A stretch of DNA of 64,000 nt from DASZTU01 sp035493835 (GTDB lineage: Bacteria > Pseudomonadota > Alphaproteobacteria > Rhizobiales > Devosiaceae), in NCBI GenBank assembly GCA_035493835.1, contig DATJHO010000016.1:62001-126000 (forward strand), in the 5' to 3' direction. Within the stretch, counting starts at the first letter, position 1. Every line of letters begins with the position of its first letter. Under the pieces are notes generated by a model, which was not told the DNA's origin, did not search any database, and saw only the letters and a program-made list of their open reading frames with translations. Positions 42,982-51,930 of the stretch are shown here, piece after piece. Both the position numbers and the translations under genes were made by a program.

Positions 42982-44081
42982 TCCCGTTTCTGGACCTTAA
43001 GGCGCAATATCGGAGCGTGAAGCCCGAGATCGAGCCCGCCGTGTTGGGCGTGCTCGAGTCCGGACAATATGTACTCGGCGAGGAGGTGGCGGCGTTCGAG
43101 CGCGAGTTCGCCGCCTATTGCGGCACAAGGCACGCGATCGCCGTGAACACCGGCACCAGCGCGCTGCATCTGGCGCTGCTCGCCGCGGGGGTGGGGCCCG
43201 GCGACGAGGTGATCACCACTCCCTTCACCTTCGTCGCAACGGCTGCGGCCATCCGCTATGCCGGGGCGCGACCCGTTTTCGTCGACATCGATCCAATAAC
43301 CTTCAACATCGATCCGGCGCGGCTCGAGCGGGCGATCACGCGCAAGACCAAGGCGATCATGCCGGTCCATCTCTATGGCCAGATGGCTGAGATGGACACC
43401 ATCGTCGAGATCGCGCATCGGCGGCGCATACCGATCATCGAGGATGCCTGCCAGGCCCATGGCGCCGAATACAAACGCCAGCGCGCCGGCAGCGTCGGCC
43501 TTTCCGGCTGCTTCAGCTTCTATCCGGGCAAAAATCTCGGCGCCTATGGCGAAGGCGGCTTGGTCGTCACCAACAATGACGAGCAGGCCAAGACCATGCG
43601 CATGCTGCGCGACTGGGGCCAGGACCGCCGCTACCATCACGTCATCAAGGGGTACAACTACCGGATGGACGGTATCCAGGGCGCAGTCCTGAGGGTCAAG
43701 CTCCGGCATCTCGAAGACTGGACCGAAGCGCGGCGGGCCAATGCCCGGCTCTATGCCCAAAGGCTGGGACAATCGCCGGTCCAGGCGCCCAGCGAAGCGC
43801 CCGATCGCCGCCACGTCTGGCACATCTATGCGGTTCGCGCCGCCGATCGCGATGGGCTGCAGCGGGCGCTGGAAAATGCCGGCGTCCAGACCGGGCTCCA
43901 CTATCCGATACCGGTGCACCTCCAGCCGGCGCATGCCGATCTCGGGTACCGGGCGGGCGATTTCCCCGAGGCGGAGGAGGCCGCCAACAGCGTGCTCTCC
44001 CTTCCGATGTATCCGGAATTAACCGCAGAGCAGATTGAGGTCGTGGCCGATGCCGTCCACGAAGACGCCTATGTCCACTGA
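42978..44081 (+). CDS. DegT/DnrJ/EryC1 aminotransferase (WbpE/WlbC-like)
   Basis: 367 residues. PLP-dependent sugar aminotransferase using glutamate. PLP lysine K185 lies in FYPGKNLGAYGEGG; cofactor-binding segments NTGTSALHLAL and IEDACQAHGA are intact. The N-terminus IPFLDLKAQY is typical of the group that aminates 3-keto (WbpE) sugars. It follows the dehydrogenase with a 4-base overlap and overlaps the next acyltransferase by 11 bases. Confidence 0.93.
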   Translation: MIPFLDLKAQYRSVKPEIEPAVLGVLESGQYVLGEEVAAFEREFAAYCGTRHAIAVNTGTSALHLALLAAGVGPGDEVITTPFTFVATAAAIRYAGARPVFVDIDPITFNIDPARLERAITRKTKAIMPVHLYGQMAEMDTIVEIAHRRRIPIIEDACQAHGAEYKRQRAGSVGLSGCFSFYPGKNLGAYGEGGLVVTNNDEQAKTMRMLRDWGQDRRYHHVIKGYNYRMDGIQGAVLRVKLRHLEDWTEARRANARLYAQRLGQSPVQAPSEAPDRRHVWHIYAVRAADRDGLQRALENAGVQTGLHYPIPVHLQPAHADLGYRAGDFPEAEEAANSVLSLPMYPELTAEQIEVVADAVHEDAYVH

Positions 44082-44853
44082 ATCCGAGCTGAAGCGGCCC
44101 ACGTCCACTGAAACCCAGGCGAGGACGCCGGCGTCCGGTGATACCCAGGACGTCGCGCGCATCGTCAAGTCCGTGCACGGCCGCAAGCGGGTGATCGAGG
44201 ATCCGACGTTCGAATTGGGCCTTTCCGACTGGCTTGCGGACAACTATGGCACCGCCGCGCTGATCGAACTCTATGGCCGCTTCGCCACCGGCGACGGGGC
44301 CATGGATGCCCTCATGCGGCGGGCCATCTGGAAGGCCGGCGCGCGGCGATGCGGCCCCGGGCTGCAGATCAGCAGCAATGTTGGCTTCAAGCACCTCGAA
44401 ACCTTCGTGATCGGCCAAGGCGTCTTCATCGGCGCCGGGGCTTACATCCAGGGGCGCTTCGATGGCTCCTGCTCCATCGGCAATAACGTCTGGATCGGCC
44501 CGCAGGCCTATTTCGATGCGCGAAACCTGGTGCTTGGCGACCACGTCGGCTGGGGGCCGAGCGCCAAGGTCCTCGGGTCCGAGCATACCGGCCAACCGGT
44601 ATCGGTGCCGATCGTCGGCACCGACCTCGAAATCCGCCCTGTCCGTGTCGACCGCTGGGCCGATATCGGCACCAATGCGGTCATTCTTCCCGGGGTTCAC
44701 ATTGGGCAGGGGGCGATCGTGGGGGCGGGCGCCGTGGTGGTCAACGATGTCGATCCGTTCTCGATCGTGGCCGGGGTGCCGGCCCGCTTCGTGCGCTGGC
44801 GGCCCCACACCGAGCATTTGCGCGCCGCGATCCTGCAAGGAGGCAGTCCATGA
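44071..44853 (+). CDS. Second hexapeptide-repeat acyltransferase
   Basis: About 260 residues: an N-terminal helical part of about 100 residues (VIEDPTFELGLSDWLADNYG, then GDGAMDALMRRAIWKAG) followed by a left-handed beta-helix (IGQGVFIGAGAYIQGRFDGS, SIGNNVWIGPQAYFD, DIGTNAVILPGVHIGQGAIV). The gap-containing segment with SEHTGQPVSVPI is the LacA/maltose-O-acetyltransferase-type loop. It probably O- or N-acylates a sugar in the same pathway, but position and donor are unknown. ATG at 44071 is preferred over upstream ATG 44050 and TTG 44035. Confidence 0.83.
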   Translation: MSTESELKRPTSTETQARTPASGDTQDVARIVKSVHGRKRVIEDPTFELGLSDWLADNYGTAALIELYGRFATGDGAMDALMRRAIWKAGARRCGPGLQISSNVGFKHLETFVIGQGVFIGAGAYIQGRFDGSCSIGNNVWIGPQAYFDARNLVLGDHVGWGPSAKVLGSEHTGQPVSVPIVGTDLEIRPVRVDRWADIGTNAVILPGVHIGQGAIVGAGAVVVNDVDPFSIVAGVPARFVRWRPHTEHLRAAILQGGSP

Positions 44854-45836
44854 AAAATCAGCGGATACTTATTACCGGCGGCGCCGGGCTCATCGGCTCC
44901 CACATCGCCGACCTTGCCGCCAGGGAGCGGCCGCACGAGCTCATCATCCTCGATAATTTCGTACGCGGGCGCCGGGAGAATCTCGCGCAGGCCTCGGCCG
45001 CATTTCCGCTGACCATCGTCGAAGCCGACATCCGGGACCGGGCGACGCTGTCCGAGATCATGATCGGAGTCGACATCGTCTTTCACCAGGCGGCCATTCG
45101 CATCACCCAATGCGCCGAGGATCCGCGACTGGCTCATGATGTGCTCGCCACCGGCACGCTCAACGTCATCGAGGCCGCGGTCGATGCCGGCGTCAAGAAG
45201 CTGGTCGCCGCCTCTTCGGCATCGGTGCTCGGGCTGGCCGAGCAGTTCCCAACGACCGAAGCACATCATCCCTACAATAACCGCACCATCTACGGCGCCG
45301 CCAAGGCGTATAATGAAGGGCTGCTCAGAAGCTTCAGCGAGATGCGCGGGCTGAACTACATCGCCCTGCGGTATTTCAACGTCTACGGTCCCCGGATGGA
45401 TGTGTTCGGCGCCTATACCGAGGTGCTGATCCGCTGGATGGAGCGTATTGCGGCGGGCTTGCCGCCCATCATCATGGGCGATGGCAGCCAGACAATGGAT
45501 TTCGTTCACGTCCGCGACATCGCCCGCGCCAATGTCCTCGCCGCCACGTCGGACGTATCCGACGAGGTGTTCAACGTCGCGAGCGGGACCGAAACGAGCC
45601 TGCTCGAACTGGCCAACATGCTGTCCAAGGTCATGGGCTCTTCGCTCGCCCCGGTGCACGAGCCGGCGCGCAAGGTAAACGCCGTGCCCCGCCGCCTCGC
45701 CGATACTCGCAAGGCCGAGCGGATGCTCGGGTTCCAGGCCGAGATTTCGCTCGAGCAGGGTTTACGCGACCTCGTCTCGTGGTGGCGGGCGACGCGCACG
45801 GCCGAGAGGAGCGTTTTGGGGAGCGCCTTGGCATGA
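44850..45836 (+). CDS. NAD-dependent sugar epimerase/dehydratase
   Basis: 328 residues. Extended SDR with the cofactor motif TGGAGLIGSHIA (about 9-20) and the catalytic Y148-K152 (IYGAAKAYNE). The FHQAAIRITQCAEDP segment and GVKKLVAASSASVLG are like UDP-GlcNAc/UDP-glucose 4-epimerases. It should convert a UDP-sugar (C4 epimer) feeding the same operon; a 4,6-dehydratase is less likely because the usual Asp-Glu active-site pair is not seen. AAGGAGG precedes the ATG, and the gene overlaps the next one by ATGA. Confidence 0.88.
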   Translation: MKNQRILITGGAGLIGSHIADLAARERPHELIILDNFVRGRRENLAQASAAFPLTIVEADIRDRATLSEIMIGVDIVFHQAAIRITQCAEDPRLAHDVLATGTLNVIEAAVDAGVKKLVAASSASVLGLAEQFPTTEAHHPYNNRTIYGAAKAYNEGLLRSFSEMRGLNYIALRYFNVYGPRMDVFGAYTEVLIRWMERIAAGLPPIIMGDGSQTMDFVHVRDIARANVLAATSDVSDEVFNVASGTETSLLELANMLSKVMGSSLAPVHEPARKVNAVPRRLADTRKAERMLGFQAEISLEQGLRDLVSWWRATRTAERSVLGSALA

Positions 45837-47020
45837 CCGAGCTGATGCAGCAGATTCCGGTCGCCAAGCCGATGCTCGACGAGCGCGAGGTCGAGGCGGT
45901 GCGGCGCGTGGTGCTCTCGGGCTGGGTCACCCAGGGGCCGGAGGTCGCCGCCTTCGAAAACGAGTTCGCCGCCCATGTCGGGGCGCCCTTTGCCTGCGCG
46001 GTCTCCAATTGCACCACGGCGCTGCATCTGGCGCTGCTCGCCATCGGTGTGGGGGCGGGGGACGAGGTGATCACGGTCAGCCACTCGTTCATCGCCACCG
46101 CCAATGCGATCCGTTATTGCGGGGCGGTGCCGGTGTTCGTCGATATCGAAGCGGATGGCTTCAATATCGATCCGGTACTGATCGAGCGGGCCATCGGGCC
46201 GCGGACCAAGGCTATCCTTTGCGTCCACCAGCTCGGCATGCCGTGCGATCTGAGCGTGATCGTCCAGATCGCCGCGCGGCACGGCCTGCCCGTCATCGAG
46301 GATGCCGCCTGCGCCACCGGCAGCGAGATACTCTGGGACGGCAAATGGGAACGCATCGGTCGGCCGCATGGCGACATCGCCTGCTTCTCCTTCCATCCGC
46401 GCAAGGTAGTGACCACCGGCGATGGCGGTATGCTGACGACCGCCAATCCCGACTATGACCGAAAATTCCGGCTCTGGCGTCAGCACGGCATGAACGTGCC
46501 CGACACCGTCCGGCACGGCTCGCGGCAGGTGATCTTCGAGAGCTATGACGAGGTCGGCTACAACTACCGGATGACCGATCTGCAAGCAGCAGTAGGGCGC
46601 GAGCAGCTGAAGCGTCTGCCGGAGATCATCGAGAAACGCCGGCAGCTGGCCCAGCTCTACGCGGCGGATCTTTCCCGCATCAATGGAGTGGAACCCCCGT
46701 TCGAGCCGACCTGGGCACATAGCAACTGGCAGAGCTATTGCATCCGGCTCCGGTCGGGCATCGATCAGCGCCAGGTGATGCAGGCCCTGCTCGATCGCGG
46801 CATTTCGACCCGCCGCGGCGTCATGAACGCCCACCTGGAAATGGCTTATTCGGCGCACACTGCCGCCTATCGAGCGGCCGGCGGGCTGGAGCGTTCCGAG
46901 GCCGCCCAGGCCCATACGATCATGCTGCCGCTCTTTGCCCAGATGACGGCCGATGAGGTCCGTGCGGTCACCTCAAGCCTCTCGGAAGTGCTTTCCGGTC
47001 TCGACCGGAGCGCCGCCTGA
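45833..47020 (+). CDS. Second DegT/DnrJ/EryC1 aminotransferase
   Basis: 395 residues. PLP Lys K191 in FSFHPRKVVTTGDGG, with the SNCTTALHLAL and IEDAACATGSE cofactor segments. The RKVVTTGDGG form resembles aminotransferases acting on 4-keto sugars (PseC/perosamine-synthase-like), unlike the GKNLGAYGEGG form of the first paralogue, so the operon probably makes two different amino-sugar groups. ATG at 45833 overlaps the epimerase stop (ATGA). Last gene of the operon; a family B repeat follows. Confidence 0.92.
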   Translation: MTELMQQIPVAKPMLDEREVEAVRRVVLSGWVTQGPEVAAFENEFAAHVGAPFACAVSNCTTALHLALLAIGVGAGDEVITVSHSFIATANAIRYCGAVPVFVDIEADGFNIDPVLIERAIGPRTKAILCVHQLGMPCDLSVIVQIAARHGLPVIEDAACATGSEILWDGKWERIGRPHGDIACFSFHPRKVVTTGDGGMLTTANPDYDRKFRLWRQHGMNVPDTVRHGSRQVIFESYDEVGYNYRMTDLQAAVGREQLKRLPEIIEKRRQLAQLYAADLSRINGVEPPFEPTWAHSNWQSYCIRLRSGIDQRQVMQALLDRGISTRRGVMNAHLEMAYSAHTAAYRAAGGLERSEAAQAHTIMLPLFAQMTADEVRAVTSSLSEVLSGLDRSAA

Positions 47021-47028
47021 GCCGCCTG

Positions 47029-47136
47029 GAGCCGTTCATGTTTCGAGGAAACGCTGAACGGCCTCTAAGTCTCGTTGTTGTGTCGCGCTTCCGAACCGAC
47101 AAAGTGGTAGCCACTTTTCCTGGAAACGCTTCTATT
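47029..47136 (+). repeat. Dispersed palindromic element, family B copy 3
   Basis: It aligns with 357-466 and 14693-14799 throughout, including the AAAGTGG..CCACTTT palindrome. It lies between convergent genes, and its edge CTA (47132-47134) is the TAG stop of the flippase gene. Confidence 0.75.
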
Positions 47137-48673
47137 CCGCCGGCCGCGCCGCCCGGTGGAAGGTCAATCGCGAAATCCATGGCCGCACCGCCGGCGGAAA
47201 CCATTCCGGCGGCAGCAGCTTCACCAGTTCGGACAGGGAATAAAGGCCGGAGATTGCCGTTGCGGCGATGCCGATGAACGTCGCCGGCCAGAACGGCAGC
47301 AGGCTCACTGCCGCGAAGATCAGCAGTCCGGCCGAAATGAAGATTACGCTTAGCCGGATATTGGCCGGGGACCAGCGGAACCCGGTGAGCCTGCGCACCA
47401 GTACAAAGACGAGCGCCGTGTGCCAGATATAGAGTCCGACGAACGCCATGCCGGCCCCGTTGAGGCCCACGACCCTCAGCAGAATCCAGGCGAGACCGAC
47501 CTGGACCGTGGCGGCCGCCACTTCGGTCCAGAAGAACATCCGCTGCGCCCCCTTGGCGAGGATGATGAAGCCAATCGGCCAGGCGACGATCCTGAGTAGC
47601 ATGCCGAGGCAGAGCCAGCGCAGCAGCGTGACTGCCGGATGGAATTCCGCCGTGTAAAAAAGCGCGATCACCAGCGGGGCGAAGGTCATGGTGGCGATGA
47701 GTCCGGGCCCCGCCAAGAGGATACTGATTTCCGCCTGCTCGTTGACGAGCCGGTTGCATTCGGCGTGATCGCGCGCCGCGGCGGTGAGGCGGGGATAAAA
47801 GTCCGTGCCCATCGCCTGCAGGATAAAGCCCGCATAGAGCCCGCCGATCGCCCAGGCCGACTGATATAGTCCGGCCGCCTCGACGCCTTCCGAATGCAGG
47901 ATGAAGATCCGGATCGCATAGGCGCTTCCGGTCATCAGGAGCCCGCTCGCCATGAACGCGAAGCCGAGCTTGAGGAGCGCCGCGGTCTCGGCGCGAATCT
48001 GGGCCACCGCCAGCGGGGCGGCTGGGATGGCGATCCGCCGCCGGTACCAGAGCGCCGCGAGGAGCGAGACAAAGGCCATTGCGACGAGCGAGGGAACCAT
48101 CCCGTCGGTACCGAAAAAATAAACCAGCGGAATCGTCACGACGGTGTCCAGCAGCGCCCCGAGCACGGTCATGCGGGCCAGATCGCCGATATGCCGCGTG
48201 CCCTGGATGATCGCCGCCGGCGCGCCCGTTGCCAGACGTAGGAACACCGCCATCCCCAGCAGGGCGACGCCGCCAGCCTCGAGCGTATTGCCGAAGGTCA
48301 ATTGCGAGACCGGCATCGCCAGGGCCGCGAGCATTGCGCCGCCGGCGACGCCCAGGATGATGGTGACCCAGTTCAGGACGGTTGCCGTGCGGCCGATTCT
48401 TGCCGCATCACCTGACCCGACGGCTTCTGCTACTTGCCGAACACCGCTCGATTGGGCACCAATCCCCGCCAGGCTGACCGTCAGGTCTGCTATCAGGCTG
48501 TAGAGCCCGAAAAGTCCAACGCCGGCAGGGCCGAGCAAAACTGCAAGTACTTTAACCCTTATGATTGAAAATATTATTGTAATTACAGAAGAAAGTCCGA
48601 TCAATGATGTCGAGCGAACAATTTGCAAATAGCTCGATTGTCTTTCGTTTTCGTGTGAACTTTCGGAAACCAC
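47132..48673 (-). CDS. O-antigen/exopolysaccharide flippase (Wzx/MATE-like)
   Basis: 513 residues with about 12-14 membrane helices and no ATPase domain, the build of the oligosaccharide flippase family that moves lipid-linked repeat units to the periplasm. The N-terminal STSLIGLSSVITIIFSIIRV segment and conserved Arg-rich early loop are typical. It stands convergent to the glycan operon, whose repeat unit it could move. GTG start at 48673 is tentative. No polymerase (Wzy) is recognised nearby. Confidence 0.88.
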   Translation of the reverse strand: MVSESSHENERQSSYLQIVRSTSLIGLSSVITIIFSIIRVKVLAVLLGPAGVGLFGLYSLIADLTVSLAGIGAQSSGVRQVAEAVGSGDAARIGRTATVLNWVTIILGVAGGAMLAALAMPVSQLTFGNTLEAGGVALLGMAVFLRLATGAPAAIIQGTRHIGDLARMTVLGALLDTVVTIPLVYFFGTDGMVPSLVAMAFVSLLAALWYRRRIAIPAAPLAVAQIRAETAALLKLGFAFMASGLLMTGSAYAIRIFILHSEGVEAAGLYQSAWAIGGLYAGFILQAMGTDFYPRLTAAARDHAECNRLVNEQAEISILLAGPGLIATMTFAPLVIALFYTAEFHPAVTLLRWLCLGMLLRIVAWPIGFIILAKGAQRMFFWTEVAAATVQVGLAWILLRVVGLNGAGMAFVGLYIWHTALVFVLVRRLTGFRWSPANIRLSVIFISAGLLIFAAVSLLPFWPATFIGIAATAISGLYSLSELVKLLPPEWFPPAVRPWISRLTFHRAARPAE

Positions 48674-49185
48674 GAACAGACCCCGGCATTGTGGTGAGTG
48701 ACGACCAGATGTACCTAAGAAGTGTTGCAGGGTGGTGGTCGTGATGCAATCGCCCCGCGGTACGCTATGTAGCGCTGCCTGGTAGATCGTAAGAGCTATT
48801 TCGAGGTATGTTGAAACAGGGGCCTCATGCTTTCGGCTCGGCGGCCGAAGTGCTGTATTTCGTTCCGGCGGGCAAGGGCTTAACTTCTCGGCTGGCCCTC
48901 TCGCCTTGCGGCGACTTGCAGTTGAGGCCTGGCCAGCTTTGCCGGTCCGGAAAATAGCCCGACTAGCTAAAAAGATTAGGTCAATTGATTAAAAAGACGG
49001 GGGTCTAGTCCAGCGGTCGTCGCCAGCGAAAGCCGTTGATCGCCAATCGGTTGTGCGGATGCCGCCAAGCTGGTGGCCGCTGATTTGGCGAGAAGAGGGC
49101 GAGTTTGACTCAATGAGGCCGTCACGTCGCCCCATTCAACCAGCAGTCAATACGCCGTTCGAAAAACAACTAGGTGAGTATAAAA
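48674..49185. other. Gene-free region before the beta-helix protein gene
   Basis: No gene is supported. It must contain the divergent promoters of the flippase and secreted-protein genes. AT-rich bits occur at 48560-48620 (inside the flippase 5' end) and 48960-49005. No terminator, operator dyad or sigma-54 motif with correct spacing was seen. Confidence 0.4.
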
Positions 49186-50631
49186 ATGGCGAGTTACCCA
49201 GATGCAACCACCACAGGTGTGTCGGCCGGAGTAACCCTGACTTCATCAGGCGGCATGAAGATCACGCAGGCTGGCACCGTGATCAATGCCATGGACATCA
49301 AGGGTACGGTTGACATCGAGGCTAACAACGTCACGATCGAGAACTCCAAGATAGCGTCCAGCGGCAGTGCCGTCATCCAGATCGGCGCGGGCGTCACCGG
49401 TACCGTGGTCAAGGACAACGACATCAACGGCATGAGCGCCGGCAATATTGGTATCAACGGGGGTGGGACCTTCGTTGGGAACAATATTCACAACGTGTCC
49501 GACGGCATGAGTATTGAAAGCACGAACAGTACGCTGATCCAGGACAACTACATCCATGACATGACCGGACCGGCGAGTTCCCACTATGACGGTATCCAGG
49601 TCGAGGGGAATGCCTCGAACATCAAGATCGAACACAACACCATCGTTAACGAAAATGACCAGACGTCAGCGGTGATGATTTGTCCGGACTTCGGGCCGAC
49701 GACCAACGTGACCGTAGACAACAACATCATGGTTGGCGGCGGCTTTACGATCTACGCCGCCCGAACGACGTCCCAGGCTGCGGTGAGCAACATTACGATC
49801 ACCAATAACCACATGGGCGAAGGCCAGTACGGCTATACCGATTTCAACAACACGACGCCAACCTATACCGGCAACGTGAACGACGGTAACTCGCTGGTGG
49901 GAAGCCTGAACAGCACCAGTTCGAGGACCGCGCCGGACGCGAGCTCAACGGGCACGTCGGGTTCGGGCTCGACGACGACGACTGGTTCGGGCACCACCAC
50001 GTCGGGTTCGGGCACCACCACGTCTGGTTCGGGCACGACGACGTCCGGTTCGGGCACGACGACGTCCGGTTCGGGCACCACCACGTCGGGTTCGGGCGCC
50101 ACCACGTCGGGTTCGGGTACGACGACGTCTGGTTCGGGCACCACCACATCCGGCTCGGGCACCACCACGACCACCGGGTCCGGTTCGGGCTCAACGGCTA
50201 CTTCAGGTTCCGATTCCTCGGGTCACCACCAACAATGGTCGGGGCACGGTACCTCGGGCGATGACTACATCAAGGACACTGCCGGCAGGACGGTCATGAC
50301 CGGCCAGGGCGGCAATGATCATTTCGTCTTCAGCAGCATCTCAAACATGGGCAGCACCGCCCAGACCCGGGATGTGATCACCGATTTTGCGAGCGGGGAC
50401 AAGATCGACCTGTCGCACCTCGATGCCAACACCACGAAAAGTGGCAATCAAGCCTTCTCATTCGAGCCCGGCGACAACCAGGCCTTCACGCATACGGCCG
50501 GCCAGCTCGCGTGGCGCACCGAGGGGAACCAGACGATCATTCAGGGCGATCGCAATGGTGACGGTGTGCATGATTTCGAGATCCAGTTGACCGGCGCGCA
50601 CCACCTGGCCGCGTCGGACTTCATCCTCTAA
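49186..50631 (+). CDS. Secreted beta-helix protein with RTX-type C-terminal domain
   Basis: 481 residues. Residues 1-235 form a right-handed parallel beta-helix: repeated NNVTIENSKI, TVVKDNDINGM, TLIQDNYIHDM, IKIEHNTIVNEN, ITITNNHMGEG turns, as in pectate-lyase-like and epimerase folds. Then a linker with eight 7-residue units (270-325, TTTSGSG). From about 347 comes a serralysin-type module: GTSGDDYIKDTAG, GQGGNDHFVF, ITDFASGDKIDLSHLD and a final HLAASDFIL hydrophobic end. There is no signal peptide. These features point to type I secretion, with the exporter pair 8 kb away as likely machinery. Enzyme, adhesin or glycan-binding role is open. ATG 49186 is preferred to a GTG 4 codons upstream. 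Confidence 0.85.
   Translation: MASYPDATTTGVSAGVTLTSSGGMKITQAGTVINAMDIKGTVDIEANNVTIENSKIASSGSAVIQIGAGVTGTVVKDNDINGMSAGNIGINGGGTFVGNNIHNVSDGMSIESTNSTLIQDNYIHDMTGPASSHYDGIQVEGNASNIKIEHNTIVNENDQTSAVMICPDFGPTTNVTVDNNIMVGGGFTIYAARTTSQAAVSNITITNNHMGEGQYGYTDFNNTTPTYTGNVNDGNSLVGSLNSTSSRTAPDASSTGTSGSGSTTTTGSGTTTSGSGTTTSGSGTTTSGSGTTTSGSGTTTSGSGATTSGSGTTTSGSGTTTSGSGTTTTTGSGSGSTATSGSDSSGHHQQWSGHGTSGDDYIKDTAGRTVMTGQGGNDHFVFSSISNMGSTAQTRDVITDFASGDKIDLSHLDANTTKSGNQAFSFEPGDNQAFTHTAGQLAWRTEGNQTIIQGDRNGDGVHDFEIQLTGAHHLAASDFIL
49993..50160 (+). repeat. Tandem 21-base repeats (8 units) coding a Thr/Ser/Gly linker
   Basis: Eight head-to-tail 21-base units differing only at synonymous and few other sites; each encodes a seven-residue (T/A)TTSGSG. 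Units 3 and 4 are identical, as are 1 and 5, suggesting recent duplication or conversion. The copy number is likely to vary between strains, changing the spacing of the helix and C-terminal domains. Confidence 0.9.
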
Positions 50632-50665
50632 GGGTTGACTTAACTAGCCTGAATCAAAACTAGTC

Positions 50666-50701
50666 TACCCGCCCGGGCGCAGCAAAGCCTCCGGGCGGGT
50701 A
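50666..50701. terminator. Bidirectional stem-loop between convergent genes
   Basis: An 11-base perfect stem (50666-50676 with 50691-50701) and a 14-base loop, 35 bases after the secreted-protein stop and 27 bases after the glycosyltransferase stop on the other strand. T tracts are short (ATTTG on plus, GTTTTG further out on minus). Confidence 0.7.
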
Positions 50702-50727
50702 TTGGCATTTGTCCGTTCAAGGTGCGG

Positions 50728-51930
50728 TCACGCGCTGGCCGAGACTTCCACCCGCGCTTGCTGGGCCGCTAGTCGCGAAATGAACTCCGTGGCACGCGCC
50801 GCCCCCAACCTGTCGTAGGTAAAGTTCTGGGCGTCCTGAATGGCCGCTCGAGAAAACCTTTGGCGAAGCTCGGCATCGCCGGCGAGTTTGCGCATCGCCC
50901 CGGCCAGACTGGCTGCATCGCCGGCCGGCACCACGAGGCCATTGAGGTTGTGCGCAATGAGGCGAGCGGTCCCCATGTCAGTCGTGATCACCGGCATTCC
51001 ACAACCGGCCGCTTCGATGGTCACCTGAGGCCCGCCTTCCTCCAGCGTGGGAAATACGAAGATGTCGTTGGACCTATAGTAAGCTCCGATGTTTTCCGTG
51101 TAGCCGACGACCTTGATCCGGCTGGTGCGCGCGGCCTTGGCCAGAAGGCCTTCGATGCAGGGCTCCACCGTGCCTACCAAGGTCAGCTCCCCTGTCAGGC
51201 CGCTTTCAGCCCAGGCCTCGAGCAACTCGGGCACCCCCTTCCGAACGCCAATCGACCCGACGAAGAGGAGTTTTATGCCGGCGTCGTCTCGCGCTGCCGG
51301 CGCGAACCGGCCAGGTGTCTCGAAGCGCGCAGGAGACCAGCCGAAGCTCGTTCGGATGATGCGCTCAGCCCCGACGTTCGCCTCGGCAAGTGACGCTTCG
51401 CAGGGGGCGTTGGAGGCGCAAACATAGTCGTAGAGCTGGAGTTCTCGGATTTCGTCATCGACGCTCGCCTGAGTAATTCGGTGCGCAGGTGGCAGGCCGA
51501 GCTTCCGATATGCCCGATCCAGGATCAGCTTGGCGTTTCCCAAGGTAGTGTTGATCATCTCGCGCACCGTGACCATGCCGCGATCCCGAGCGCGGCGCAC
51601 GAGATCCGGAGGTGCGCCCGGCCAGAAATACGCGATGGTCGTAGCAGGGTCGGCTTGGTTCAGCAGTTGGACGAAACGACGATCGAGACCGGCAGCCCCC
51701 ATCCCGGCCACATATCGCCAGGGCATTAGCGAGAGCGGAGGCATCAGCCCCCTTGCCGTGGCGATCGTGCTGGGTACCGGCGAGCGTGTGCGCGGGACTG
51801 CGAGGATCGGTTTCAGCGGCGTGGAGGCGAATCCATCCAATAGGCTGACGCAGGTCTGGGGCCACCAGCGGCCGGTATAGGGCAGTGAGCAATAGGTCAG
51901 GCAGGTGTAACGGGCGTTCTGGGGCGACAT
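50728..51930 (-). CDS. GT4-family glycosyltransferase
   Basis: 400 residues, GT-B fold. The C-terminal half holds the donor site: LLFVGSIGVRKGVPELLEAW, VVGYTENIGAYYRSNDIFVF and the family 4 EEGGPQVTIEAAGCGMPVI with the Glu pair that holds the nucleotide-sugar. The N-terminal half has no recognisable acceptor motif. It would extend a lipid-linked or surface glycan. ATG at 51930 has AAAGGAG upstream; longer frames are shadow. It is adjacent to the secreted beta-helix protein and convergent with it. Confidence 0.88.
   Translation of the reverse strand: MSPQNARYTCLTYCSLPYTGRWWPQTCVSLLDGFASTPLKPILAVPRTRSPVPSTIATARGLMPPLSLMPWRYVAGMGAAGLDRRFVQLLNQADPATTIAYFWPGAPPDLVRRARDRGMVTVREMINTTLGNAKLILDRAYRKLGLPPAHRITQASVDDEIRELQLYDYVCASNAPCEASLAEANVGAERIIRTSFGWSPARFETPGRFAPAARDDAGIKLLFVGSIGVRKGVPELLEAWAESGLTGELTLVGTVEPCIEGLLAKAARTSRIKVVGYTENIGAYYRSNDIFVFPTLEEGGPQVTIEAAGCGMPVITTDMGTARLIAHNLNGLVVPAGDAASLAGAMRKLAGDAELRQRFSRAAIQDAQNFTYDRLGAARATEFISRLAAQQARVEVSASA

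Noticed and set aside
49993..50160. Regular 21-base repeats as a CRISPR array
   Set aside because: No spacers; the units are head-to-tail and in frame within a coding gene.
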